Origin: Bruticola sp004554425
GTDB taxonomy: Bacteria > Vulcanimicrobiota > Xenobia > Xenobiales > Xenobiaceae
Assembly: GCA_958366945.1 (NCBI GenBank)
Contig: CATXCY010000004.1
Span: forward strand, 30,803-94,802
Length of the DNA: 64,000 nt
Direction: 5' to 3'
A program made the translations under genes and the position numbers. Within the stretch, counting starts at the first letter, position 1; each line of letters opens with the position of its first letter. Under the pieces are notes generated by a model. That model did no database searches and was not told the DNA's origin. It saw only the letters and a program-made list of their open reading frames with translations. Shown here in pieces: positions 45,636-53,598 of the stretch.

Positions 45636-45678
45636 AGAAAAGGGCCGGTACGCGGGGGGGGGAAACGCTACCAGCCCT
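45636..45678 (-). terminator. Proximal terminator of the tRNA operon, with a run of nine C
   Basis: On the minus strand AGGGCTGGTAGCG pairs with CGCGTACCGGCCCT across a loop holding nine C (nine G on plus at 45654-45662), then TTTTCTC. It starts four bases after tRNA-Glu, so it is a normal tRNA terminator apart from the homopolymer in the loop. Confidence 0.65.
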
Positions 45679-45681
45679 AAA

Positions 45682-45758
45682 TGGTACCACGTGCGGGATT
45701 CGAACCCGCGATTTTCGCCGTGAGAGGGCGACGTCCTGATCCTCTAGACCAACGTGGC
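45682..45758 (-). tRNA. tRNA-Glu (anticodon CTC)
   Basis: A full cloverleaf on the minus strand, 77 bases including encoded CCA. Acceptor GCCACGT/ACGTGGT, with a G-T first pair; D arm GTCTAGAGGATCAGGAC; anticodon stem TCGCC/GGCGA with loop CTCTCAC giving anticodon CTC; T arm GCGGGTTCGAATCCCGC. Located seven bases after tRNA-Gln and sharing its promoter. A CTC tRNA reads GAG only, so a separate TTC tRNA should exist elsewhere. Confidence 0.95.
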
Positions 45759-45765
45759 ATGAAGT

Positions 45766-45839
45766 TGGCTGCCGAAGAAGGATTTGAACCCTCACGTACG
45801 GATCCAGAGTCCGCTGTCCTACCGTTAGACGATTCGGCA
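45766..45839 (-). tRNA. tRNA-Gln (anticodon CTG)
   Basis: A full cloverleaf on the minus strand, 74 bases with encoded CCA. Acceptor TGCCGAA/TTCGGCA (the T1-A72 pair typical of tRNA-Gln), anticodon stem GCGGA/TCCGT with loop CTCTGGA giving anticodon CTG, and T arm with GGGTTCAAATCC. First gene of the two-tRNA operon. Confidence 0.95.
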
Positions 45840-45919
45840 TCGTAGTCTTCACTACCATTTTACATTTTCTCTCGTTCTCGCTAGAAGCTTTTGTTTTGCT
45901 ATCTCTTGGGAACGAGTGG

Positions 45920-45948
45920 ATTATATACACATAATATAGATTAGTCAA
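45920..45948 (-). promoter_or_regulatory. Sigma-70 type promoter of the tRNA operon
   Basis: On the minus strand: -35 TTGACT (45948-45943), a 17-base AT-rich spacer, and a perfect -10 TATAAT (45925-45920). The tRNA-Gln gene begins about 80 bases downstream. This is the clearest promoter in the window and shows that the host uses a standard housekeeping consensus. Confidence 0.85.
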
Positions 45949-46028
45949 GAGCTTTTCTAAAAAAATAAAAGTTTTTTTTCAAGTTATCTTCTGCCACTCT
46001 GACTACCTATATACAAAAAGAAATTGCC

Positions 46029-46080
46029 CAAAAAAAAAGCGCTTCGTTTATGTGCATCAAAAAGCACAGAAACAAAGCGC
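46029..46080 (-). terminator. Terminator of the 5'-nucleotidase gene
   Basis: GCGCTTTGTTTCTGTGC pairs with GCACATAAACGAAGCGC (two mismatches) around a short loop, followed on the minus strand by a run of nine T. It lies 40 bases after the stop codon. Confidence 0.9.
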
Positions 46081-46120
46081 ATTTACCTAGTTTAGCAACA
46101 AAAACTAGAGCAAAACTATT

Positions 46121-47653
46121 TTATTTTTTAATCAGTCTGCCAGTAGCGGGAGCGGGCATACTGTCAAAGCTCTTCAGATAATCGACAAAGACATCTCTGG
46201 TAATGCCGATAGTTTTGATAGTCTCACCGCGCCCCAAAGCGCTGTAGTTGTCGCCACCCTTAGAAAGGAACTCGGTAGTAGCAACGGTATAATCGGCTTC
46301 AGGATCAACATCTTTGCCATTTACCTTGAGAGAAATAACCTCTTTGGTATTGCCATCAGCTACCATTTCCACACCGGAAGCTTGCAGAGGGCCGGTTTCG
46401 GTCATGCGAATGGACTGAGTGAAGAGGTCGAGCAAATCTTTACCTTTAACCTTAATAACAACGACCGGATCGTCAAAAGGCAACAAGCGGAAGAGAGTAT
46501 CTAACTTTACTTCTCCAGCGCTGATATTTTCAAGACGGATGCCTCCCCAGTTATAAGCGGCGATATCGGCTCCGGATTCTTTTCTCATAGCATCGCAAAT
46601 AGCGTTTCCTAAGGAAGAATCATACTGACCCTCAGCATTGCTAATACTAAGATCATCCTTCAAACTTCCGACGACCTTTTCCATTAAAGGACGTACTTGA
46701 TCGTTATATTTCTTAGCAATAGCAGCTACCGTAGGATCGGCTTCAATGGTGCAATTCTTATCTACGGGAATTAAATTATAATTGAAATCGTAAACCTTAC
46801 CATTGTAAGGACTTACATGCATTTCGATCTGACCTAAGTAGCGGCCGTAGTGATCAGCTTGCACAATCCAAGTATGACCACCTACGTTAACAGCCTTATC
46901 AAGCTTAGTGTGAGAGTGACCACCTACGATTAAATCGATAGCGGGAACTTTTTCAGCAGTAATCTTATCGGCATCTACACCACAGTGGCTGACAGCCACA
47001 ATCATTTCGGCACCGTCTTTGTACATCTGGGGGATATACTTTAAGCAAGTTTCAGCCGGATCCAAGAATTTCAAATCGGCAGTGTTGCCTTTTTTAACCA
47101 AGCCAGGGATATCCTGAGCGATCAAACCAATAACGCCAATTTTAACGCCGTTGATCTTGGTAATCATGTAAGGTTTATAAGGATTTTGGCCTTTACTATT
47201 GACTACATTGGCTACTAAGATGGGGTACTTAGCATTGCTCAGCATCTTTTTCTGAACATCCATACCCCAGTCATATTCATGGTTTCCCAAAGTTCCAGCT
47301 ACTGGAGCCATATAACTGAGGGCTTTGTACATAGGTTCGCCATGGAATAAGTTAGAAACTGGAGTTCCCTGAGCCACATCACCACAATCAAAGTAAAGAA
47401 CTTTGCCGGGATTCTCGGTTCTGATCTTCTTTACTAAAGAAGCGATACGAGTGAGACCGCCACGGTTTTTACTGTCCGGTTCGATATTACCGTGAAGATC
47501 GTTAGTATGTACGATAACGATCTTGCGTCCTTTTTCCAGATCGGCGCTGTTATTTTTTGGAGTTTTGGCATCCGCATTAAAACCAGAGCCAGCGGTCAAG
47601 ACCATAACGGTCATGCCCATAATCATTGCACGAATTGCCGTACCACGAGTCAT
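46121..47653 (-). CDS. Exported 5'-nucleotidase / UDP-sugar hydrolase family protein
   Basis: A 510-residue periplasmic or surface metallophosphatase that releases phosphate from nucleotides or UDP-sugars. Signal peptide 1-30 (MTRGTAIRAMIMGMTVMVLT). Catalytic metal motifs: IVHTNDLHGNIEPD, GNHEYDWGMD, and GGHSHTKLDK; these bind two metals. The C-terminal substrate domain (about 325-510) has NAICDAMRKESGADIAAYN and YTVATTEFLSKGGDNY. A longer frame from 47761 exists, but ATG 47653 has AAGGAG upstream and begins at the signal peptide. A TATAAT hexamer at 47779-47774 may be its -10 box. Monocistronic. Confidence 0.93.
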   Translation of the reverse strand: MTRGTAIRAMIMGMTVMVLTAGSGFNADAKTPKNNSADLEKGRKIVIVHTNDLHGNIEPDSKNRGGLTRIASLVKKIRTENPGKVLYFDCGDVAQGTPVSNLFHGEPMYKALSYMAPVAGTLGNHEYDWGMDVQKKMLSNAKYPILVANVVNSKGQNPYKPYMITKINGVKIGVIGLIAQDIPGLVKKGNTADLKFLDPAETCLKYIPQMYKDGAEMIVAVSHCGVDADKITAEKVPAIDLIVGGHSHTKLDKAVNVGGHTWIVQADHYGRYLGQIEMHVSPYNGKVYDFNYNLIPVDKNCTIEADPTVAAIAKKYNDQVRPLMEKVVGSLKDDLSISNAEGQYDSSLGNAICDAMRKESGADIAAYNWGGIRLENISAGEVKLDTLFRLLPFDDPVVVIKVKGKDLLDLFTQSIRMTETGPLQASGVEMVADGNTKEVISLKVNGKDVDPEADYTVATTEFLSKGGDNYSALGRGETIKTIGITRDVFVDYLKSFDSMPAPATGRLIKK

Positions 47654-47856
47654 ATTAGAGAAGAACTCCTTAGTCCTAAAAATAGATGTATCAGAAAGCG
47701 ACGACCCCAAGAGACCGAAGCAACATCTGTCAAGAGCAAATTTTTCCCCCCAAACGACCAACTCAGTTTCTAAATTATAAGATCGGTTCCTGCCCTTTTA
47801 TGCAGTTTTTTTTGCAATACTTAGGCAAAAAGATGTTTTAAAGAAGGTTAAGCGTA

Positions 47857-48660
47857 TTAACCAAATAGCTTCCCAACTACAGCTTCCAACACTCCGCCAC
47901 CAACAGATCTCGCTTTATCAGAGATAGTATAAATATCGACTTTGTCTCCTCTGGGATCACAATCGCCGATTTTTTCTCCCAATCTAACTTCAGTACCATT
48001 GCGAATCAGTCCACGCAATTTGCCACTTAATGAGACTTGCACCGGAATATCGTTGACCCAACCTATAACTTCACCTTCAACAACCATTTTTCCAAGCTTT
48101 GCTTCAGCTTGAAAAATGCCATTGCAAGGAGCTTTAAGCAGGCGACGCTTACTTTCACCAGCTATAATTCCGGGAATTCCTGTATCTGGAAGTGCACAAC
48201 CTTGGCAAATAACTTGACCCAAAGTATGACCGCGCATAGTTTCAATTACACAATCGGCATTATTGCCGACACAGAAACCTGGCCCTACTCCAATAACCCA
48301 ACGACTCGGATGGCGCTGGTCAGCAACTTCTTTTTTCAACATGCGAGCATCGACTAAAAAACGTACTTGCAATTTGTCAAAAATTTTGCCCTCTGGATCG
48401 ACCACCACTCCTATATAGTGATGTTGTTCTACACCTTGTAACTCAGCTTCGGAGTGAATTAGTCTAGCCTCAACATCTTCAATTTGCACTTTACCTTCCC
48501 ACACAGCCTCGCCAAAGCAAACACTGCGCCGCACCATGCGCGGATTAGCCAATTCACTTATAATAATGGGAAAACCGGCTCTAAACAGACGATGAGCAAT
48601 ACCGCTAGCTAAATCGCCACCACCGCGAATGCCAACTAAAGGGACTTTATAATTTATCAT
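47857..48660 (-). CDS. yqeB: Selenium-dependent molybdenum hydroxylase accessory protein YqeB
   Basis: A 267-residue protein of the EF2563/YqeB family. It is a marker of selenium-dependent molybdenum hydroxylases, along with YqeC and a MocA-like protein. Seen: VPLVGIRGGGDLASGIAHRL (Rossmann-like), NPRMVRRSVCFGEAVWEG, VIGVGPGFCVGNNADCVIETMRGHTLG, and the biotin-like domain KAPCNGIFQAE near the C-terminus. It likely helps insert selenium into the molybdenum cofactor site, but the chemistry is not established. It overlaps the MocA-like gene by 14 bases, so the pair is co-translated. The hydroxylase itself is not in the window. Confidence 0.9.
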   Translation of the reverse strand: MINYKVPLVGIRGGGDLASGIAHRLFRAGFPIIISELANPRMVRRSVCFGEAVWEGKVQIEDVEARLIHSEAELQGVEQHHYIGVVVDPEGKIFDKLQVRFLVDARMLKKEVADQRHPSRWVIGVGPGFCVGNNADCVIETMRGHTLGQVICQGCALPDTGIPGIIAGESKRRLLKAPCNGIFQAEAKLGKMVVEGEVIGWVNDIPVQVSLSGKLRGLIRNGTEVRLGEKIGDCDPRGDKVDIYTISDKARSVGGGVLEAVVGKLFG

Positions 48661-49378
48661 TACCTATATTTCTAGATAGCGGGAGTTTGAAATTTTCCTG
48701 ACGACAACAGCTGGCATAGGCATCCCAGGTGTCACAATCAGTAAAGATCTCCGGCCCCGTTGTTTCATAAAAAAGACAACGCGAGGAGTATTTTTTTAAA
48801 ATAGCTCCTCCTCCTCTGTCACCACTTAGTTGCATAAGCTCAGGCCAAAAATCACGGCCAAAAATTACTGGATGGCCCTGTCTGCCTTGCCAAGTAGGAA
48901 CAATAATAGTGCCTCTTCTTTCTGCTTGAGTAAGATTGTAGTTGGCTTTAATAATATGGTTGATAGTTTCCGCTTTTAATAAAGGTAAATCTGCTAAACA
49001 GATAGCTGCACAATCTAAGTCATCTTCTTGTGGAAAGAGATTTTGCAATTTTTCCAAACCTACTCTTAAGGAAGAAGCCATGCCTGAAGCCCAATCGCTA
49101 TTGATGGCCAAACTGAAACGTTTATTTTTAGCTATATGTTCGGCCTGACAATTATTTTGCCAAAGCCCTTCCCGCAACCAAGGAGAAATTTGTAAAATAT
49201 CTTCTGCTCGTGATCCGAGCACAAAAATATTCCAAACGGCTTGGCTGGCCAAGCAAGTAAAACAAGCATGTTCCAGCAAATTTTTCTCGTTTTTCCAAGG
49301 CAAAAGCTGCTTGGGCTCACACATGCGTGCCGAGCCTCCAGCGCCTAAAAGAATTAAGGCACATCTATTTTTCGACAT
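48647..49378 (-). CDS. MocA-like molybdenum cofactor cytidylyltransferase family protein
   Basis: A 243-residue nucleotidyltransferase of the MobA/MocA group. Seen: LILLGAGGSARMCEPKQLLP (variant of the LAAGxSxRMGxPK loop), ICLADLPLLKAETINHI (catalytic DxP region) and WQGRQGHPVIFGRDFWPEL. The family charges molybdopterin with CMP or GMP; in selenium-dependent hydroxylase gene sets it accompanies YqeB and YqeC. Here it overlaps yqeB by 14 bases. The 68-bp gap to the divergent recQ must hold both promoters. Which nucleotide it uses cannot be read from sequence. Confidence 0.88.
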   Translation of the reverse strand: MSKNRCALILLGAGGSARMCEPKQLLPWKNEKNLLEHACFTCLASQAVWNIFVLGSRAEDILQISPWLREGLWQNNCQAEHIAKNKRFSLAINSDWASGMASSLRVGLEKLQNLFPQEDDLDCAAICLADLPLLKAETINHIIKANYNLTQAERRGTIIVPTWQGRQGHPVIFGRDFWPELMQLSGDRGGGAILKKYSSRCLFYETTGPEIFTDCDTWDAYASCCRQENFKLPLSRNIGNDKL

Positions 49379-49446
49379 AATATTTCAGGATATTTTCCGT
49401 TCTAAAATATAGACTGCTTCCAAAATAGAACTTTAGGAGGCAGGTA

Positions 49447-50883
49447 ATGAGCGATTTAATATATTTATTGAAATTCTTTTTTGGCAAAGATAACTTTCGT
49501 CCCGGTCAGCGCGAAGTTGTAGAGGCCTTGCTTTCCGGACGGGATGTGCTGGCCCTTTGGCCTACTGGAGCAGGTAAGTCTTTAACTTATCAATTGCCAG
49601 CACTTATTATGCCTGGATTAACTGTCGTAGTTTCTCCTTTGATAGCCTTAATGGAAGACCAGGTTAGACAATTGCAAAAACGCAATTTGCCGGCAGCTTA
49701 TCTAAGCAGTTCTCAGTCTATCTCAGAAAAAGTACACATTTTAAGTTTGCTTGAACAAAAAAAGCTCAAAATGTTGTTTGCCGCTCCAGAACGTTTGCTA
49801 GAAGATGATTTTCTAATCAGGTTGCAAAAACAAACGACTTCACTTCTAGCTGTAGATGAAGCCCATTGTATAAACCAGTGGGGCCATGATTTTCGCCATA
49901 GCTATTTACGCTTAGGTGAAGTTGTCAAAGCCTTGCGACCGCGCTCAATTTTAGCTGTAACAGCCACAGCCGATCTAGAAAGTGCTCAACAAATAAGCTT
50001 AAGCTTAGGCTTAGATCGCCCCTTACTTTCGCGCTTATCGTTGGATAGGCCCAATCTTAATTACAAAGTGATCAAAAGCTCCCCTAAGCAGCGCCCTTGG
50101 CTGGCCTTGGCTCACTTGCACCATGGCTCAGGGTTGCCCGCCGTAATTTATGTAGCCCGCCGCAATCAAGCAGAACAAATAGCCGCTTTTTTCAGCTGCC
50201 AACAATTTAGGGCTGCTCCTTACCATGCCGGTTTGTCTACCGAAAATAGACAAAAAATTTTACAAGGTTTTTTAGAAGAAAAATTTGATTTAATAGCCGC
50301 TACAATAGCTTTCGGCATGGGTGTAGACAAACCGAATATACGTCAAGTAATTCATATGGCTCCTCCGGTAGCTCCAGAAAGCTACTTCCAAGAGTCGGGG
50401 CGGGCCGGACGCGACAGATTACCGGGGCGCTGCTTGCTTATGTGGGCGCCGGAAGACTTTAAGTATTGGCAAAATTGCCTGGAAGATAAATTTCCGCAAA
50501 TGCAAGAGATCGATCAATTTGTGCGTCTAGCTTCGTCAAAAAATCTAACGATTTCCGAAATGAGACGCACAAATTTTAGGGCTATGAGTTCCGGCGCCTG
50601 GACCATGCTAGTTAGGGCCGCTCTAGGATATGAAGCCGATCCTAAAGCTATAAGCGAACTTAGGCTTAAACCTGAGCATTTATTTAATTACTTTGCAGCC
50701 TTAAAAGAAGCGGCTCAACGGCGGTTAGATATTATGGAAAATTATTGCCGCACTAAGTTATGCCGCCGCCAAGTCTTGCTGCAAAGTTTGGATCAAGCCA
50801 GTAAAGATCATTGTGGCAATTGCGACAATTGTCTACATAGACAACGTTTAACCCACAAGTTCAAGCATGACGGAGCGGCTTAA
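49447..50883 (+). CDS. recQ: RecQ-type ATP-dependent DNA helicase, short form
   Basis: A 478-residue 3'-5' helicase. Seen: FRPGQREVVEALLSGRDVLA, WPTGAGKSLTYQLPAL (Walker A), AVDEAHCINQWGHDFRHSY (DEAH plus the aromatic-rich loop unique to RecQ), TIAFGMGVDKPNIRQVIHM and SGRAGRDRLPG. A zinc-binding region follows, ending CGNCDNC. It stops there: the winged-helix and HRDC domains of full RecQ (about 600 residues) are missing. ATG 49447 follows AGGAGGCAGGTA, an excellent ribosome-binding site. It interrupts the yqeB-mocA/yqeC group on the opposite strand, an odd place for it. Confidence 0.92.
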   Translation: MSDLIYLLKFFFGKDNFRPGQREVVEALLSGRDVLALWPTGAGKSLTYQLPALIMPGLTVVVSPLIALMEDQVRQLQKRNLPAAYLSSSQSISEKVHILSLLEQKKLKMLFAAPERLLEDDFLIRLQKQTTSLLAVDEAHCINQWGHDFRHSYLRLGEVVKALRPRSILAVTATADLESAQQISLSLGLDRPLLSRLSLDRPNLNYKVIKSSPKQRPWLALAHLHHGSGLPAVIYVARRNQAEQIAAFFSCQQFRAAPYHAGLSTENRQKILQGFLEEKFDLIAATIAFGMGVDKPNIRQVIHMAPPVAPESYFQESGRAGRDRLPGRCLLMWAPEDFKYWQNCLEDKFPQMQEIDQFVRLASSKNLTISEMRRTNFRAMSSGAWTMLVRAALGYEADPKAISELRLKPEHLFNYFAALKEAAQRRLDIMENYCRTKLCRRQVLLQSLDQASKDHCGNCDNCLHRQRLTHKFKHDGAA

Positions 50884-50908
50884 GCGAAAGAGCGGCCCTA
50901 AACAAAAA

Positions 50909-51706
50909 CTAAAATTCGCGGTAAACTATTTGGCCTTGCTTATTGGCTGCCTGGCTTAAAATAGTCACTACATTCCAATGCTTACGCACTTGGGCAGCCA
51001 ACTCGGCCAAAAAATTTGGCTGCTCGTTTTCGGCCTGGCTGAAAACGAGCACTTTAGCTTGTGTAGGCAAAAGTGCCAAATAGGCGCAGGCCAAACGCAC
51101 GAACTGGCCTGCGCCTATCACGGCGCCCGTCTCACAATGCAGAAGCTGGCACATAAGTTCCGGTCTGTGCACTTGCCCCTCTTCTACGCGCTTGCCCAAA
51201 CCTTGCATACCTATAACAGCTACACCTAAATCAGCCTGAGTATAAAAAACAGGTTCATGAGCAGCGTGGGCCTTTACGGGCAAGCGCTTAGAGCCATCAG
51301 CTTCTGCCAACAAATAGTCTAATCCCGGCCAGCAACTTATTTTGTCTAGCTCGTCTGGAGTAAAACCTATCCATTTAGTGTGTTCTGCATTGAGGCGAGC
51401 TAGACCACACAGGCGGCCCGTCTCCGCTTGGGCAGCAACTCCGGCAGCCGAAGCAGGCCAACATAGCTCACGCCAATGCATTTCGGCTGCTTCTAAACCG
51501 CCTATTTCCGGGCCGCCACACTCTAGAAGCTGGCCGGGATAAAAATGCTGCCGGGCGCCGGGCCAAGCCAAATGGGTACTAGTAGTAAAAATAACTTTGG
51601 CTTGGCCGCACTTTTGCTGGGCCAAAAGTTTGGCGTGCTCTAGCATAAAGGTAGTTTTGCCGCCGCTGCCAATAATTTCCCAGCGCTTAAAATTGGCTAA
51701 ATTCAT
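50909..51706 (-). CDS. yqeC: Selenium cofactor biosynthesis protein YqeC
   Basis: A 265-residue P-loop protein. Seen: EIIGSGGKTTFMLEHAKLLA (Walker A variant), VIFTTSTHLAWP, LLAEADGSKRLPVKAHAAHE (the family hallmark around an Asp-Gly-Ser-Lys) and VAVIGMQGLGKRVEEGQVHR. Together with YqeB and the MocA-like gene on the other side of recQ, this gives the accessory trio for a selenium-dependent molybdenum hydroxylase. Such enzymes often act in anaerobic purine or nicotinate breakdown. Only seven bases separate its ATG from the preferred start of the divergent cofE gene. Confidence 0.9.
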   Translation of the reverse strand: MNLANFKRWEIIGSGGKTTFMLEHAKLLAQQKCGQAKVIFTTSTHLAWPGARQHFYPGQLLECGGPEIGGLEAAEMHWRELCWPASAAGVAAQAETGRLCGLARLNAEHTKWIGFTPDELDKISCWPGLDYLLAEADGSKRLPVKAHAAHEPVFYTQADLGVAVIGMQGLGKRVEEGQVHRPELMCQLLHCETGAVIGAGQFVRLACAYLALLPTQAKVLVFSQAENEQPNFLAELAAQVRKHWNVVTILSQAANKQGQIVYREF

Positions 51707-51713
51707 CGCGAAA

Positions 51714-52613
51714 ATGCCTCCAGAAATTTCTTTTCAAGGGCAGCGGCCAACTGGCGTTGAAGCAAAAGGCCCTTATATTGGCCTTATAAGAACCGGAAAG
51801 GTAAAGAAAAAAGTTTTGGCTGCTGACAAATACGCTTACCCAAATATTATACCCGGAGCGGTTTCTTTTATTCCCGTAATTACGGATAAAGAACTTGAAC
51901 CGGGACAGGATTTGATTTCTATCCTATTAGAAGCAGCTCCTATTCCTTTAGCCCAAGGAGATATTGTAGTTGTTACTCACAAAGCAGTAGCCAAAACCGA
52001 AGGCCGATTAGTCAAACTAAGCCAAGTGCAACCTTCACCTTTAGCTCTGGATTACGGAAAACGCTATAATAAAGACGCTAGACTAGTAGAATTGGTGTTG
52101 CAAGAAAGTGCCGCCATAGTGCGCATGAGCCGCGGATGCCTAATTGTAAAAACCAAGCAAGGATTCACTTGCGCCAATGCCGGCATCGATTTATCGAATA
52201 TAGGCCAAGGTTCGGCGACTAATCAAGAGCCGACAGCTTGTCTATTGCCCAAAGATCCGGATCTCTCGGCTCAAGGTTTGTATACAAACTTGCAAGCACA
52301 GCTCGGATTTGCTGTGCCAATTGTAATTAGCGATTCCTTCGGCCGACCTTGGCGCGAGGGTATAGTAAATGTAGCGATAGGATGTTGCGGTTTTGATCCT
52401 TTTACAGACTATCGCGGCCAAGCTGACAGTGCCGGCCGCACTTTGAAAGTTACGCGTATGGCTAGCGCAGATGCTCTAGCTTCTGGAGCCGAATTGGCTT
52501 GCGGCAAACTAAAAAGAGCTCCCTTTGTAATTGTCCGCGGCTTTAACTGGCAACCCAGCACTTTAACAGCTCAAGCCTTGTTGCGGCCGGAAGAGAAGAA
52601 CTTTTTCCCTTAA
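51714..52613 (+). CDS. cofE: Coenzyme F420-0:L-glutamate ligase
   Basis: A ~299-residue enzyme that adds glutamates to the F420 precursor using GTP. Very clear family blocks: GDIVVVTHKAVAKTEGRLV, KDARLVELVLQESAAIVR, QGFTCANAGIDLSN, ISDSFGRPWREGIVNVAIG, GFDPFTDYRGQADSAGRTLK and PFVIVRGFNW. It is the single-domain CofE type, not the FbiB fusion. The first ~45 residues (before IIPGAVSFIPV) are not conserved and the ATG at 51714 lacks a good ribosome-binding site, so a later start such as TTG near 51823 is possible. It converges on an F420-type oxidoreductase with two bases between stops. No other F420 synthesis gene is in the window. Confidence 0.88.
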   Translation: MPPEISFQGQRPTGVEAKGPYIGLIRTGKVKKKVLAADKYAYPNIIPGAVSFIPVITDKELEPGQDLISILLEAAPIPLAQGDIVVVTHKAVAKTEGRLVKLSQVQPSPLALDYGKRYNKDARLVELVLQESAAIVRMSRGCLIVKTKQGFTCANAGIDLSNIGQGSATNQEPTACLLPKDPDLSAQGLYTNLQAQLGFAVPIVISDSFGRPWREGIVNVAIGCCGFDPFTDYRGQADSAGRTLKVTRMASADALASGAELACGKLKRAPFVIVRGFNWQPSTLTAQALLRPEEKNFFP

Positions 52614-52615
52614 GC

Positions 52616-53593
52616 TTAGATAGATTCAGTCCTTTTCCAAGCTGGAATCAATTCCTCAGAACACATACGCAAAAATTCATTTTGGTTGCGGCCGCAATTG
52701 TGAATATACACTTCGTCAAAGCCTAAAGCTGCACTTTCTTGCAACATAACCAAAATGTCGGCAGGACTAGATGTGATAATTACTCGATTATCGAAGTTTT
52801 CCGGGCGTACCGTCTTAGCCATTTCGGCTAGTACTTCGGGAAAACGAATATCGCCTTTGGGGAAATTTAAGCCACCATTAGGCCATTCTTGCATAGCTGC
52901 ATTCAGAGCTTTTTCTATCGTAACATCCCAACTTACGTGCACTTGCAAGCGGGCTATTTTTCTAACTGAGCCGCTGCTTTCTCTAAATTTGCCCATCAAT
53001 TTTTGCAACTTCTCTCTACTGGCCCATACAGTTAGCCAGGTATTAGCCAGAGAAGCCGCTTTGGCGCACAAATAAGGGCCTGAAGTAGCAATCATAAGCC
53101 CTGGAGGCACTTCAGGAAGAGTATACAAACGCAAGCTTTCAGTTTTGAAATATTCGCCTTTAAAACGAACTTCTTGGCCGCTCCATAGCTTCGCGATCAA
53201 ACTGACAGCCTCTAAGAGTTGTTGCACTCTCTCTTTGGGCTCAGGCCAATAAGAAGCAAAAACATGTTCGTTAAGCGCTTCACCTACCCCCAGCCCCAAA
53301 GTGATACGACCAGGACAAAGGCATTCCAACGTGGCTGCTGCCTGAGCCAAAATGACAGGATGACAGCGCCCTCCCGCACAGCTGACTCCAGTAGAAAGGG
53401 GCAATTCCGTACATTGGCTCAAAGCTCCCAGCATTGTCCAGGCATGGCTGGCCTGGCCTTGCCACGGCACCCAGGGTTGCAAATGATCTGAGATCATTAA
53501 GCCAGCAAATCCAGCCTTTTCAGCCCCTTTAGCTTGCTCAATCAACTGCGCGGGCGCAAATTGTTCAGCACTTAAGCAAAAACCCAACTTCAT
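52616..53593 (-). CDS. F420-dependent LLM-class flavin-fold oxidoreductase
   Basis: A 325-residue TIM-barrel oxidoreductase of the luciferase-like family. Seen: MKLGFCLSAEQFAPAQLIEQ, GLMISDHLQPWVPWQGQASH, LSTGVSCAGGRCHPVILAQA, RITLGLGVGEALNEHVF and the late INS-like FDEVYIHNCGRNQNEFL. It resembles the F420-dependent glucose-6-phosphate dehydrogenase/TIGR03557 branch, which uses F420 rather than FMN. Facing cofE supports F420 use. The substrate is not predictable; sugar-phosphate oxidation is only one option. It starts at ATG 53593, five bases after the tsaD stop, so it may be the last gene of the t6A operon. Confidence 0.82.
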   Translation of the reverse strand: MKLGFCLSAEQFAPAQLIEQAKGAEKAGFAGLMISDHLQPWVPWQGQASHAWTMLGALSQCTELPLSTGVSCAGGRCHPVILAQAAATLECLCPGRITLGLGVGEALNEHVFASYWPEPKERVQQLLEAVSLIAKLWSGQEVRFKGEYFKTESLRLYTLPEVPPGLMIATSGPYLCAKAASLANTWLTVWASREKLQKLMGKFRESSGSVRKIARLQVHVSWDVTIEKALNAAMQEWPNGGLNFPKGDIRFPEVLAEMAKTVRPENFDNRVIITSSPADILVMLQESAALGFDEVYIHNCGRNQNEFLRMCSEELIPAWKRTESI

Positions 53594-53598
53594 GGCTA

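Noticed and set aside
45654..45662. Run of nine G as a phase-variation tract
   Set aside because: It lies in the loop of a tRNA terminator, not in or before a gene, so slippage would switch nothing; it may also be an assembly error.
45532..45948. A 138-codon open frame on the minus strand
   Set aside because: It spans both tRNA genes, their promoter and terminators; its apparent codons are just tRNA sequence.
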